A stretch of 64,000 nucleotides of DNA from Spongiihabitans sp965206355 (lineage in GTDB: Bacteria > Pseudomonadota > Gammaproteobacteria > Arenicellales > Poriferihabitantaceae): assembly GCA_965206355.1 (NCBI GenBank), contig OZ242212.1:1240001-1304000 (forward strand). The letters run 5' to 3'. Numbering within the stretch: position 1 is the first letter of the stretch; each line of letters opens with the position of its first letter. The translations under genes were made by a program, and so were the position numbers. The notes beneath the pieces are model-generated. The model was not told where the DNA came from. It ran no database searches and worked only from the letters and a program-made list of their open reading frames with translations. Of this stretch, positions 53,074 through 61,943 are shown in pieces.

Positions 53074-55431
53074 ATGATGAACAATAACGTGGTTAATGAA
53101 ATTGCCAGAGCGGAAGATGTCTTGCCCGGGGTATTATATTTGTTGCCGCTGGAGAAAAAACCTTTTTTCCCGGGGCAGGTACTGCCACTGGTGCTTGATG
53201 CGCGGCAATGGGGTAAAACATTAAAAGCAATACACAAAACCGGTCAGGCTGCGGTAGGGGTGGTTTTCGCCGATAGGGCGAGTGCTGGAGCGGTGGAGTC
53301 CAAAGACTTCAGGCCGGTCGGGACGGTCTGTAAAATTCACCAGATTGAGCAACATGAAAATCAATATCATGTTGTTTTGGCAGGATTGCAGCGTTTTGAA
53401 ATCACCGACTGGGTTTCTGAAAAACGGCCATTTACTGCTCAGGTACGTTATTTCCCTGAACTGAGTCCGGTCATTTCTACGGAAATCAAGGCTTATACCA
53501 CGGCTATCGTCAACATCATTAAGGAGTTATTGCAGTTTAATCCGATGTATGGTGAAGAGCTGAAGATGTTTCTAAACTATTTCGGTACCGGCGAACCGTC
53601 GAGGCTGGCAGATTTTGGTGCCAGTTTGACGACGGCGGAGGCAAAAGAAATGCAAGAAATACTCGAGACCATCGAGTTACTGCCGAGGATGGAAAAGACC
53701 CTGGTGCTGTTACAGAAAGAAGTGGAAGTTGCCAGGGCGCAAACAGAGATTCGCGCACATATTGAAGGTGAAATCACTCAACACCAGCGCGAAATGTTTT
53801 TGCGCGAGCAATTGAAATTCATTCAGAAAGAGTTGGGTATTTCCAAAGATGACCGCGAAACGGAAGTCGAAACTTTCCGTAGTCGATTGGAAGGTTGTGT
53901 GGTGCCAAAGCAGGCGCAAAATCGCATTAACGAAGAGCTGAACAAGATGTCCATGCTGGAACGCGGGTCACCGGAATATGGGGTAACCCGAAATTACCTG
54001 GATTGGTTGACCAGCGTCCCTTGGGGTAAGCACAGCAAAGATTCCCTCAACCTGAAGCATGCGGCCGTTATTTTGGACCGTGATCATGAAGGCCTGGATG
54101 AAGTCAAACAACGCATCCTCGAATTTATTGGTGTCGGCATAATGAAAGGCGAGGTGGCAGGCTCAATTATGTTGCTGGTGGGACCGCCGGGTGTCGGTAA
54201 AACTTCTCTGGGACGATCTGTCGCCAGTGCATTAAACCGAGAGTTTTTCCGATTTTCATTGGGTGGCATGCGCGATGAAGCAGAAATTAAAGGTCATCGT
54301 CGCACCTATATCGGAGCAATGCCGGGCAAGTTTATTCAGGCTTTGCGGGAATGCAAAACTGCCAATCCGGTAATCATGCTGGATGAAATCGACAAGATTG
54401 GGGCTTCTTTTCGCGGCGACCCTGCGTCGGCTTTGCTCGAAGTTCTCGATCCCGAGCAAAACAAAGATTTTCTCGATCATTATCTCGATGTGCGGGTCGA
54501 TTTATCCAATATCTTGTTTATTTGTACCACGAACCAACTCGACACTATTTCCGGGCCATTGCTTGACCGGATGGAATCGATTCGATTGTCAGGCTATCTG
54601 GCGGCAGAAAAAATTGCGATTGCCCGCAAACATTTGTTGCCCAGGCAATTGCAGCGGGTTGGGCTTAAGAAGCGCGGTCAACTTCGCATCGATAGCCTGG
54701 CGATGCGAAAAATTGTTGAGCGATACGCACGTGAAGCGGGGGTGCGCAGATTAGAAAAAATGTTGGGCACGATTGCCAGAAAAGCGGTGATGAAACTGCT
54801 TAAAAGGAACAAAGCACCGATTCATATTACCACCAAAAATCTCGAACAATATCTGGGTAAGCCCATTTTCAATGACGAAGATCGAATCACTGGGGTCGGT
54901 GTGGCAACCGGATTGGCGTGGACTGCAATGGGTGGTGCTATTTTGGACGTTGAAGCCACTCGCAGTCATGGTTTTAGTCGCGGATTTAAGTTAACTGGCC
55001 AGCTTGGCGACGTGATGAGGGAATCGGCAGAGATCGCTTATAGCTATGTCCTTGGCAACGCGGCAGAATTTGGCATAGAGCAAAAGTTTTTCAAAAATGC
55101 CATGATTCATCTGCATGTCCCCGCTGGCGCAACCCCAAAAGATGGACCCAGTGCCGGGGTTACCATTGCCTCGGCACTGATTTCGTTGGCCAAAGGTCGC
55201 GCCATCAAAAAATCCATCGCTATGACCGGCGAAATATCACTGACCGGTCAGGTGTTGCCGGTAGGCGGCATAAAAGAAAAAGTAATTGCTGCCAGGAGAA
55301 TGAAAATAAGGAATCTTATATTGCCCGAAACCAACCGTGGTGATTTCGAACAGTTACCTGATTATATTGCCAAGGGTATTAAAGCGCATTTTGTATCCCG
55401 CTATACTGATGTGGTTGGATATTTGTTTTAG
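53074..55431 (+). CDS. lon: ATP-dependent protease Lon
   Basis: 785 residues. N-terminal substrate domain (LYLLPLEKKPFFPGQVLPLV...), coiled helices, AAA+ core with Walker A VGPPGVGKTSLGRSVA near residue 375 and Walker B VIMLDEIDKIG, then the Ser-Lys protease with catalytic Ser in PKDGPSAGVTIASAL near residue 698 and Lys in the VGGIKEKVIAARR region. ATG 53074 or 53077 follows GGGGA. An upstream in-frame ATG at 53014 lies in MITE copy 12 and is unlikely to be original. Regulation may have changed since the element sits directly upstream. Confidence 0.95.
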   Translation: MMNNNVVNEIARAEDVLPGVLYLLPLEKKPFFPGQVLPLVLDARQWGKTLKAIHKTGQAAVGVVFADRASAGAVESKDFRPVGTVCKIHQIEQHENQYHVVLAGLQRFEITDWVSEKRPFTAQVRYFPELSPVISTEIKAYTTAIVNIIKELLQFNPMYGEELKMFLNYFGTGEPSRLADFGASLTTAEAKEMQEILETIELLPRMEKTLVLLQKEVEVARAQTEIRAHIEGEITQHQREMFLREQLKFIQKELGISKDDRETEVETFRSRLEGCVVPKQAQNRINEELNKMSMLERGSPEYGVTRNYLDWLTSVPWGKHSKDSLNLKHAAVILDRDHEGLDEVKQRILEFIGVGIMKGEVAGSIMLLVGPPGVGKTSLGRSVASALNREFFRFSLGGMRDEAEIKGHRRTYIGAMPGKFIQALRECKTANPVIMLDEIDKIGASFRGDPASALLEVLDPEQNKDFLDHYLDVRVDLSNILFICTTNQLDTISGPLLDRMESIRLSGYLAAEKIAIARKHLLPRQLQRVGLKKRGQLRIDSLAMRKIVERYAREAGVRRLEKMLGTIARKAVMKLLKRNKAPIHITTKNLEQYLGKPIFNDEDRITGVGVATGLAWTAMGGAILDVEATRSHGFSRGFKLTGQLGDVMRESAEIAYSYVLGNAAEFGIEQKFFKNAMIHLHVPAGATPKDGPSAGVTIASALISLAKGRAIKKSIAMTGEISLTGQVLPVGGIKEKVIAARRMKIRNLILPETNRGDFEQLPDYIAKGIKAHFVSRYTDVVGYLF

Positions 55432-55465
55432 TGTTCACGATCATTGTCCTGTCCCCTGTTGACAG

Positions 55466-56482
55466 ATGCACAAAAGCATGAGTAAATTTATTCAAGGACT
55501 GCCCAAGGTCGAATTACATTGTCATATCGAAGGCACGCTTGAGCCGGAATTGATGTTTGAACTTGCCAAACGCAACGGCATTAGAGTGCCGTATTCGAGC
55601 GTAGTTGAACTGCGGCAGGCGTACGCCTTCACTAATCTTGAGGACTTTCTGGACATCTACTATCAAGGTATGAATGTGTTGCAGAGCGAACAGGATTTTT
55701 TCGATTTGACCTGGGCATATATCACCCGCATTCAGGTGCAAAATGTGCGACACACGGAAATATTTTTCGATCCCCAGGGACATCTTTCCCGGGGACTCTC
55801 CTTTGATGTGGTGATTGATGGCATTAGTCGTGCCTTGGCGAAGGCTGAGCGGGAGTATGCTATCAGCTCTGGTGTCATCATGTGTTTCCTGCGTCATTTA
55901 GATCAGGACGATGCGTTTAGCACTCTACAGCTTGCCCGACCCTATCGACACAAAATTATCGGTGTCGGTCTCGATTCCAGTGAGCGCGATAATCCTCCCG
56001 AAAAGTTTGAGCAGGTGTTTGCAGAAGCAAGAAAACAGGGTTATTTGTGCGTAGCCCATGCCGGGGAAGAAGGGCCGCCAGAATATATTGACAGTGCGCT
56101 GAAACGGTTACGGGTTAATCGTATTGATCATGGTAATAGCTGCTTGCAGGATATGAATTTGGTCGCACATCTGGTTGCAAAGGAAATGCCGTTGACTATT
56201 TGCCCCTTGTCCAATGCCCGATTGTGTGTCGTAGATGACATGACTAAACATCCGCTCAAATTGATGTTGGACAAGGGACTGTGCGTTACCGTCAACTCTG
56301 ATGATCCGGCTTATTTCGGTGGCTATATGAACGAAAATCTGGTGGCAGTTAGCGAAGCGTTAAATCTTTCCCACAACCACTTATTACAACTTTCAAGTAA
56401 CGCCATCAATGCGGCGTTTATCGGGGCAGCGCGTAAGCAGCAGTTAAAAACCGAGTTAGCCGACTATTGTTCTGGCTATTGA
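55466..56482 (+). CDS. Adenosine/adenine deaminase family protein, adenine-deaminase type
   Basis: 338-residue zinc hydrolase of the ADA superfamily. Metal histidines in LPKVELHCHIEGTLEPELMF, a further His and Glu in VAHAGEEGPPEYIDSALKRL near residue 200, and the metal Asp in VTVNSDDPAYFGGYMNENL near residue 280. From family knowledge, AGEEGPPEYI belongs to the adenine deaminase branch (fungal Aah1, Pseudomonas PA0148) rather than classic adenosine deaminase. It would convert adenine to hypoxanthine. ATG 55466 or 55478 are possible starts. Confidence 0.85.
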   Translation: MHKSMSKFIQGLPKVELHCHIEGTLEPELMFELAKRNGIRVPYSSVVELRQAYAFTNLEDFLDIYYQGMNVLQSEQDFFDLTWAYITRIQVQNVRHTEIFFDPQGHLSRGLSFDVVIDGISRALAKAEREYAISSGVIMCFLRHLDQDDAFSTLQLARPYRHKIIGVGLDSSERDNPPEKFEQVFAEARKQGYLCVAHAGEEGPPEYIDSALKRLRVNRIDHGNSCLQDMNLVAHLVAKEMPLTICPLSNARLCVVDDMTKHPLKLMLDKGLCVTVNSDDPAYFGGYMNENLVAVSEALNLSHNHLLQLSSNAINAAFIGAARKQQLKTELADYCSGY

Positions 56483-56514
56483 CGGGCTATTGTCATGATA
56501 CCAAAAGTGAAATA

Positions 56515-56911
56515 ATGAGTAATGAAACCAATAAAATGTTGCAAAACGACAAACTGCCATATACAACAAGGCAAGTGTCTAATCTACCCATATTCCCCTC
56601 AGTGCGCAGGACTCCATAACGGCCATTCCCTGTATCTGGTCTGAGCTTTCAGGAATACTTGAAACTTCTATTGACAGTGCATTAGCTTTGGACGAAATTA
56701 CGCGCCAGGGCTTGCCCTCGGTGGTTATGGAAAAGCTGGTTGAGCAGGGTTTTAGCTGCAGTGAGCTTAACCGGATTGTTCCGCCCCGCACCTTAAACCA
56801 TAGACGCAATAACGGAGCGGCTTACTCTATTGGCAATGAATGGGTGGCAACGAATTATTTTCTACTACTGAAAGTACTGAGTATTGTTGTTGTGCATAGT
56901 TTCAATTATTT
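56515..56911 (+). pseudogene. Xre/ParS-type antitoxin remnant
   Basis: The first 34 codons from ATG 56515 stop at 56617-56619. A +1/-1 shift near the C-run at 56594-56599 restores LSAQDSITAIPCIWSELSGI... to QGLPSVVMEKLVEQGFSCSE then LNRIVPPRTLNHRR, which fits the C-terminal toxin-binding domain of Xre/MbcA/ParS antitoxins (helix then I..RT...R). The normal end (...LT..ES..) is lost and MITE copy 13 follows. No RES-type toxin is seen nearby. Confidence 0.5.
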
Positions 56912-57088
56912 GAGACCTTTGCACGAAAACCATTTCACCTCCATGCTACGTTAAAAACGTACTCAATCGGTCATTTATAAGCATAAACTCCCTCATTCCG
57001 TGCGTTTTTGCCTTGCCTAAAAGCGAACTCATCTTCCGTGCGTTTTTGCCTTGCCTGAAAGCGAAATCATCTTCCGTGCAAAGGTCTC
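56912..57088 (+). mobile_element. MITE copy 13, tail-duplicated form (177 bp)
   Basis: Short form with 38 extra bases: the stretch from GCGTTTTTGCC to CTTCCGTGC near the right end occurs twice (second copy 57000-57075). The flanks TATTT and AAACA do not match. Confidence 0.9.
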
Positions 57089-57183
57089 AAACAGCCACTC
57101 GGACTAACCCGACAAAGATATTGTTGTCCAGATACCGCGCTCTACCCGACTTTTGGTTTTGACGGATTCAAAATGCCCGCGCT

Positions 57184-59055
57184 TTACGCAACCTTGTTTT
57201 GTTTTAGATCGTAAGCAAGGAATCCACCGGATTGTCGGGCCCATAATTCGCTGTACAAGCCATCATTTTCCAGTAGCGCATTATGCGTGCCCTGTTCGAC
57301 GATTCTGCCTTCATCCATAATAATCAATCGATCCATCTGGGCAATGGTGGATAGTCGGTGGGCAATAGCAATAACCGTTTTACCTGCCATCAACTTATAC
57401 AGGTTATCCTGAATCGCCGCTTCAACCTCAGAGTCGAGGGCGCTGGTTGCTTCATCAAGTATCAGTATTGGCGCATTCTTTAACAGCACTCTGGCAATGG
57501 CAATCCGTTGTCGCTGACCACCCGACAGTTTAACACCACGTTCACCGACATATGCCTGGTAGCCGCGTTGTCCCCATGAATCTTCCAGTTCTTTAATAAA
57601 GTCATGCGCTTTTGCCTGATTTGCTGCGGCTATTGTTGTTTCCAGAGTGGCATCGGCATTGCCATAGCGGATGTTATCAAATACGGAACGGTGCAGTAAT
57701 GAGGTGTCTTGCGTTACCATGCCGATTTGCGAGCGTAAACTATCTTGTGTTACCGATTTGATGTCTTGTCCATCAATCAAAATTTCCCCTTTGCCGAGAT
57801 CGTAGAATCGTAATAACATATTGACTAATGTCGATTTTCCTGCCCCCGATCGACCGACAATCCCTATTTTTTCTCCACCATTGATAGACAGACATAGGTT
57901 TTCAATAACACCGCTGTTGCCATCATCCTTGCCATAGTTAAACGAGATGTTTCGGTATTCAATGCGGCCATTGCCGATTTTGAGCGGAGGGGCTTGCGTG
58001 GTATCAACGATAGAAATATCATTAGCAATGGTGGCAATACCATCCTGAACGACACCAATGTTTTCAAACATATCGGAAATTTCCCAAAGAATCCATTGCG
58101 ACATTCCCTGCAGGCGCATGGTCAAGCCCATCGCAAAGGCAATTGCACCTACGCTTATGGCATGGCTATGCCATAGCCAAACCGAACTGGTTGCCACACT
58201 AAACAGCAGTAATGCGTTCATAATGGTTAAGCAGATCGACAATTTCGTCGCCAGACGCATTTGCTTGTAAGCGGTGTCAAGGAATAACTGCATTCCTTGC
58301 TGCGCATAGCTATCCTCGTGGTTAGTGTGTGCGAACATTTTGACCGTGGTGATGTTGGTATAGCTGTCCACGACCCGACCCGTAACCAGTGATCGGGCCT
58401 CTGCTTGCGCCTCCGAAACTTGACGAAGTTTGGGTATGAAAATACACAGTATGATGATGTAGCCGACCAACCAGCCAATCATCGGGAAGGTTAAACGAAT
58501 ATCGCTTGCCGCGAAAATAACGAGTGCACTGGAAAAATAGATAATGACATAGAGCAGGACTTCGGTCGCTTTGATAATGGTATCACGCACGCCAAGAGAA
58601 GTTTGCATCATCTTTGTAGCCACTCTTCCAGCGAAATCATTCTGGAAAAATTCGACACTTTGACGTAATAGATAGCGGTGTGCCTGCCAGCGTGTACGCA
58701 TCGCAAAATTACCGAGCAGACCTTGATGAATCGAGGTTTCGTGAAAGAATTTTAACAGCGGTAATATCAGCACGGTCAGAATGCTTATGCCAATAAGTTT
58801 AGTTTGGTGAGTCTGCCAAAAAGATTCACGCTCAGTTTCAACCAGCCAATCAACCAGATTGCCGACGAAAGAGAACAGATAGACTTCCGTTAACGCAATG
58901 ACGGTTGACAGCACCATTGCTATGGCAATCAAATGCCAAAATGGTTTGGCATAGTACAGCACAAAACCGAATAAAGAGGACGGTGGTTTTGCAGGCAACT
59001 CATCAGGAAAAGCATCGTTGTACTTCTCAAACCAAGTAAAAATAGCGTTAATCAA
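57184..59055 (-). CDS. ABC exporter, fused membrane and ATPase domains (MsbA/MdlB-like)
   Basis: 623 residues. Six membrane segments in the first ~330 residues (for example FWHLIAIAMVLSTVIALTEV and VLLYVIIYFSSALVIFAASD). The nucleotide domain carries Walker A GRSGAGKSTLVNMLLRF near residue 405, signature VKLSGGQRQRIAIARVLL near residue 512, Walker B APILILDEATSALDS, and H-loop IAHRLSTI. It forms a homodimer exporting lipids, peptides or drugs. No neighbour betrays the substrate. Confidence 0.9.
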   Translation of the reverse strand: MINAIFTWFEKYNDAFPDELPAKPPSSLFGFVLYYAKPFWHLIAIAMVLSTVIALTEVYLFSFVGNLVDWLVETERESFWQTHQTKLIGISILTVLILPLLKFFHETSIHQGLLGNFAMRTRWQAHRYLLRQSVEFFQNDFAGRVATKMMQTSLGVRDTIIKATEVLLYVIIYFSSALVIFAASDIRLTFPMIGWLVGYIIILCIFIPKLRQVSEAQAEARSLVTGRVVDSYTNITTVKMFAHTNHEDSYAQQGMQLFLDTAYKQMRLATKLSICLTIMNALLLFSVATSSVWLWHSHAISVGAIAFAMGLTMRLQGMSQWILWEISDMFENIGVVQDGIATIANDISIVDTTQAPPLKIGNGRIEYRNISFNYGKDDGNSGVIENLCLSINGGEKIGIVGRSGAGKSTLVNMLLRFYDLGKGEILIDGQDIKSVTQDSLRSQIGMVTQDTSLLHRSVFDNIRYGNADATLETTIAAANQAKAHDFIKELEDSWGQRGYQAYVGERGVKLSGGQRQRIAIARVLLKNAPILILDEATSALDSEVEAAIQDNLYKLMAGKTVIAIAHRLSTIAQMDRLIIMDEGRIVEQGTHNALLENDGLYSELWARQSGGFLAYDLKQNKVA

Positions 59056-59147
59056 TGTCGGTCTCGTTTGTTTGTCGTGTTTGCTTACGGATAATTTAAC
59101 TGTTTTTGTGCCGTGTTACTTTTTTCTGAATAAAGTGCTTAATACTA

Positions 59148-59474
59148 TTGGCGATAGCATCGCAAAAGGCAAGTGGTTCAGATGCTGTATCAACACATTT
59201 TGGGAAAAATGTTTCCAAAACAAGCACCTCACGTTTGAATTTTGTTTCAATAACACAACACCGATTAAGGGTCCTTGAGTTTTGGGGAAAGTACGGCTTA
59301 CAAGCAGCGATTGATTACAGTGGAATGAGCTGCCGAACCTTGTTCAACTGGAAAAAACAGTATCAAGACTTGGGAGTGGTAGGACTCCAAGCCAAATCCA
59401 CCGCACCTAAACGTCGGCGCAAACGCCAATGGTCTGTGGAAATCATTCCTCAAAGGGCACAAGCAACAAATTAG
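59148..59474 (+). pseudogene. IS transposase N-terminal remnant (IS3/IS481-like helix-turn-helix)
   Basis: Residues RLRVLEFWGKYGLQAAIDYS then GMSCRTLFNWKKQYQDLG and AKSTAPKRRRKRQW form the N-terminal DNA-binding part of an integrase-type transposase. The catalytic core is absent: the frame ends at 59474, 11 bases before MITE copy 14. Shifted frames near 59180 (MLYQHILGKMFPKQAPH) suggest the true start was broken too. Confidence 0.6.
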
Positions 59475-59484
59475 ATGTTAGTGT

Positions 59485-59623
59485 GAGACCTTTGCACGGA
59501 AGATGATTTCGCTTTCAGGCAAGGCAAAAACGCACGGAATGAGGGAGTTTATGCTTATAAATGACCGATTGAGTACGATTTTAACGCAGCATGCAGGTGA
59601 AATGGCTTTCGTGCAAAGGTCTC
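59485..59623 (-). mobile_element. MITE copy 14, short form, upstream of surE
   Basis: 139 bp, reverse orientation, with the perfect duplication AGTGT. Its open frame continues without a stop into surE. Confidence 0.94.
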
Positions 59624-59682
59624 AGTGTATTGAATTGCCGAATCTATATGACTTTTGTTCAGAAACCCTGTATAAACCCGCC

Positions 59683-60441
59683 ATGAAAATTTTGCTCAGT
59701 AACGACGATGGTTATGAGGCACAGGGGTTGCTGACACTGTTTGAGGCGGTTTCGGCAATGGCTGATGTTATTGTGGTTGCGCCAGAAACGGATTGCAGTG
59801 GCAGTAGTAGCTCACTGAGTTTGCGTCAATCTATCCGCGTCCGTAGCCATAAAAACGGCTATGTGGTACGGGGTACACCAGCAGACTGTGTGCATCTGGC
59901 TATTACCGGAATGCTGGATTATCAGCCGGATATGGTGATTTCGGGTATTAACCACGGTGCGAATCTCGGTGATGATGTTTTATACTCCGGAACCGTGGCA
60001 GCGGCAATTGAAGGTCGATTTCTGCGTCTGCCTGCTATGGCCGTTTCTATGGCGGGGGTGCTTCCGCTTCACTTTGATACGGCGGCACGGGTTGTTGTGA
60101 ATTTACTCGGGAAGATGGAGAGCTTGCCATTATCTGGGGCGGGCTTGTTGAATCTCAATGTGCCTGATGTGCCTTATGAACAAATTGATGGCATGGCAGT
60201 AACCCGATTGGGTCAGCGTAATCAGTCCGAACCGATTATTGCTGAAAATCCGCGTAATGGTGATAATCGCTATCAAATCGGACAGCAGGGAGTGGGCTAC
60301 GATGTCGGGGTGGGCACGGATTTTTACGCTATTAATCAAGGTAAGGTGTCGGTAACACCACTAACCATTGATATGACACATCATAAACGCATGCCCGCAA
60401 TAGCAGACTGGCTCAACGGCAACCCCCGTGGGCATCAATGA
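59683..60441 (+). CDS. surE: 5'/3'-nucleotidase SurE
   Basis: 252 residues, normal. Metal-dependent phosphatase on nucleoside monophosphates. MKILLSNDDGYEAQGLLTLF gives the DD metal pair, then VVAPETDCSGSSSSLSL with the catalytic Ser region, and VISGINHGANLGDDVLYSGT with the Asn metal ligand. ATG 59683 matches the family start. In-frame ATGs upstream lie in MITE copy 14. No Shine-Dalgarno is obvious before 59683. Confidence 0.95.
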   Translation: MKILLSNDDGYEAQGLLTLFEAVSAMADVIVVAPETDCSGSSSSLSLRQSIRVRSHKNGYVVRGTPADCVHLAITGMLDYQPDMVISGINHGANLGDDVLYSGTVAAAIEGRFLRLPAMAVSMAGVLPLHFDTAARVVVNLLGKMESLPLSGAGLLNLNVPDVPYEQIDGMAVTRLGQRNQSEPIIAENPRNGDNRYQIGQQGVGYDVGVGTDFYAINQGKVSVTPLTIDMTHHKRMPAIADWLNGNPRGHQ

Positions 60442-60445
60442 CAAA

Positions 60446-60610
60446 GTGGAGATTATTTTAGGCATTATTTTTCGAGAGTGGTTTAGAGTGGAGATTATTT
60501 TAGGCATTATTTTTCGAGAGTGGTTTAGAGTGGAGATTATTTTAGGCATTATTTTTCGAGAGTGGTTTAGAGTGGAGATTATTTTAGGCATTACTTTTCC
60601 AGTATGGTTG
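60446..60610 (+). repeat. 42-bp tandem repeat, three exact copies plus a diverged fourth
   Basis: Unit GTGGAGATTATTTTAGGCAT plus 22 more bases (ATTATTTTTCGAGAGTGG then TTTAGA, counted with two bases overlapping). Copies at 60446-60487, 60488-60529 and 60530-60571 are identical. The fourth (60572-60610) diverges after about 22 bases. It fills the whole gap between surE and pcm. The unit is a multiple of three, so frames stay open through it on both strands. Confidence 0.92.
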
Positions 60611-61281
60611 AGCGAACATTGAAACAACACCAAGGCATCGGTATGACCTCTATGCGCACCCGACTCAGGTTGATTGAGCGGTTGTGCGATCAAGGTATTG
60701 CCAATGGGCCTGTTTTGGAGGCGATGCGGGATACCCCGAGACATCTTTTTATTGATGAGGGTTTGGCGCATAAGGCGTATGAGGACATCGCCTTACCGAT
60801 TGGTCAGTGTCAAACCATTTCCCAGCCATTTATTGTCGCCCTGATGACCGAGCTTATTCTTGAAAGCCATATCGTGGTCAAGAAGGTGCTAGAAATTGGC
60901 ACCGGTTGTGGTTATCAAACGGCGATCCTGTCGCAGCTTGCCACTTGGGTATTTACGATCGAACGAATTGCTTCCTTGCAAGTCGAGGCAAAACAGCGGC
61001 TCCCCAATCTAGGGTACCGCAATATCAGTTATCTCAATGGTGACGGCTTTCTGGGCTGGGAAAGCAATCAACCGTTTGATGGTATTATCGTTACTGCCGC
61101 GCCTGAAATCGTGCCGCGACCGTTACTTGAGCAGTTGTCTCAAGGGGGCAGGTTGGTCATTCCGGTGGGTGATGGCGACAGTCAGCGATTACGGGTTATT
61201 ACCCGAAGTGCAAGGGGATTTGATGAACAACAGCGCGAGGCGGTGCGCTTTGTGCCAATGTTAGACGGTCAGGTTAAATGA
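60604..61281 (+). CDS. pcm: Protein-L-isoaspartate O-methyltransferase
   Basis: 225 residues from ATG 60604, or about 212 from ATG 60643, which fits the family start better (MTSMRTRLRLIERLCDQGI). Repairs isoaspartyl damage using SAM. PLPIGQCQTISQPFIVALMT-like ALPIGQCQTISQPFIVAL is the peptide/SAM loop, VLEIGTGCGYQTAILSQLA is motif I, and FDGIIVTAAPEIVPRPLLEQ follows. The tandem repeat reaches its 5' end. surE-pcm is a conserved pair. Confidence 0.93.
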   Translation: MVERTLKQHQGIGMTSMRTRLRLIERLCDQGIANGPVLEAMRDTPRHLFIDEGLAHKAYEDIALPIGQCQTISQPFIVALMTELILESHIVVKKVLEIGTGCGYQTAILSQLATWVFTIERIASLQVEAKQRLPNLGYRNISYLNGDGFLGWESNQPFDGIIVTAAPEIVPRPLLEQLSQGGRLVIPVGDGDSQRLRVITRSARGFDEQQREAVRFVPMLDGQVK

Positions 61282-61293
61282 TAAGGTGAACCA

Positions 61294-61878
61294 ATGAAAA
61301 TTTTTAGTTCTCTTTATGACAAAGTGATGCAATGGAGTGCCCACCGCCATGCCGTGAAATTGCTCGCAGGTGTCAGTTTTATCGAATCCTCGTTTTTTCC
61401 GATTCCGACATCCATCATGCTTGCGCCGATGGTGCTGGCAAGAAGAAATCGGGCATGGTGGCTGGCATCTGTCGCCACAGTCACCTCAGTAATGGGCGGG
61501 GTATTTGGTTACTTCATTGGCTATTTTTTGTTTGAACAACTGGGCAGACCGATATTGGTGTTCTATGATTTACAAGCCAAATTCATAGATATGAAAAATT
61601 GGTTTGACCAATACGGTGTTTGGTGGGTACTGTTTGCTGGAATAACACCGATTCCTTACAAGTTATTCACGATTACATCGGGTGTGTTGGGAATGGCACT
61701 TATGCCGTTTATACTGGCTTCAACAGTGGGGCGTGCCATACAATTTTTTCTGGTTGCCGGTGTATTGTGGTGGGGTGGTGAAAAAATAGAACAGGTGCTA
61801 CGCCAGTGGATGGAGTGGCTGGGTTGGACGCTACTGCTGCTAGTCGTGGCAGGGTATTTTATACTGGGCTTATTTTAA
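61294..61878 (+). CDS. YqaA/DedA-type membrane protein
   Basis: 194 residues with about five hydrophobic segments (MLAPMVLA, SVMGGVFGYFIGYFLFEQLG, WWVLFAGITPIPYKLFTITS, FFLVAGVLWWGG, LLLLVVAGYFILGLF). GVSFIESSFFPIPTSIMLAP and AGITPIPYKLFTITSGV are the re-entrant-loop motifs of the family. DedA proteins move polyprenyl phosphate or phospholipids across the membrane; YqaA itself is uncharacterised. It lies between pcm and nlpD, as in some gammaproteobacteria. Confidence 0.85.
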   Translation: MKIFSSLYDKVMQWSAHRHAVKLLAGVSFIESSFFPIPTSIMLAPMVLARRNRAWWLASVATVTSVMGGVFGYFIGYFLFEQLGRPILVFYDLQAKFIDMKNWFDQYGVWWVLFAGITPIPYKLFTITSGVLGMALMPFILASTVGRAIQFFLVAGVLWWGGEKIEQVLRQWMEWLGWTLLLLVVAGYFILGLF

Positions 61879-61943
61879 GAATTAGTTTATTTGCTCTGGC
61901 TTATTTAGTCTGGCTTATTTGGTTGGGTGTATTTGATTGGCTT

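Noticed and set aside
60446..60610. Tandem 42-bp units as a CRISPR array
   Set aside because: The units are contiguous with no variable spacers and no cas genes are nearby.
60361..60771. 136-codon minus-strand repeat protein
   Set aside because: It is the antisense reading of the tandem repeat and the pcm start.
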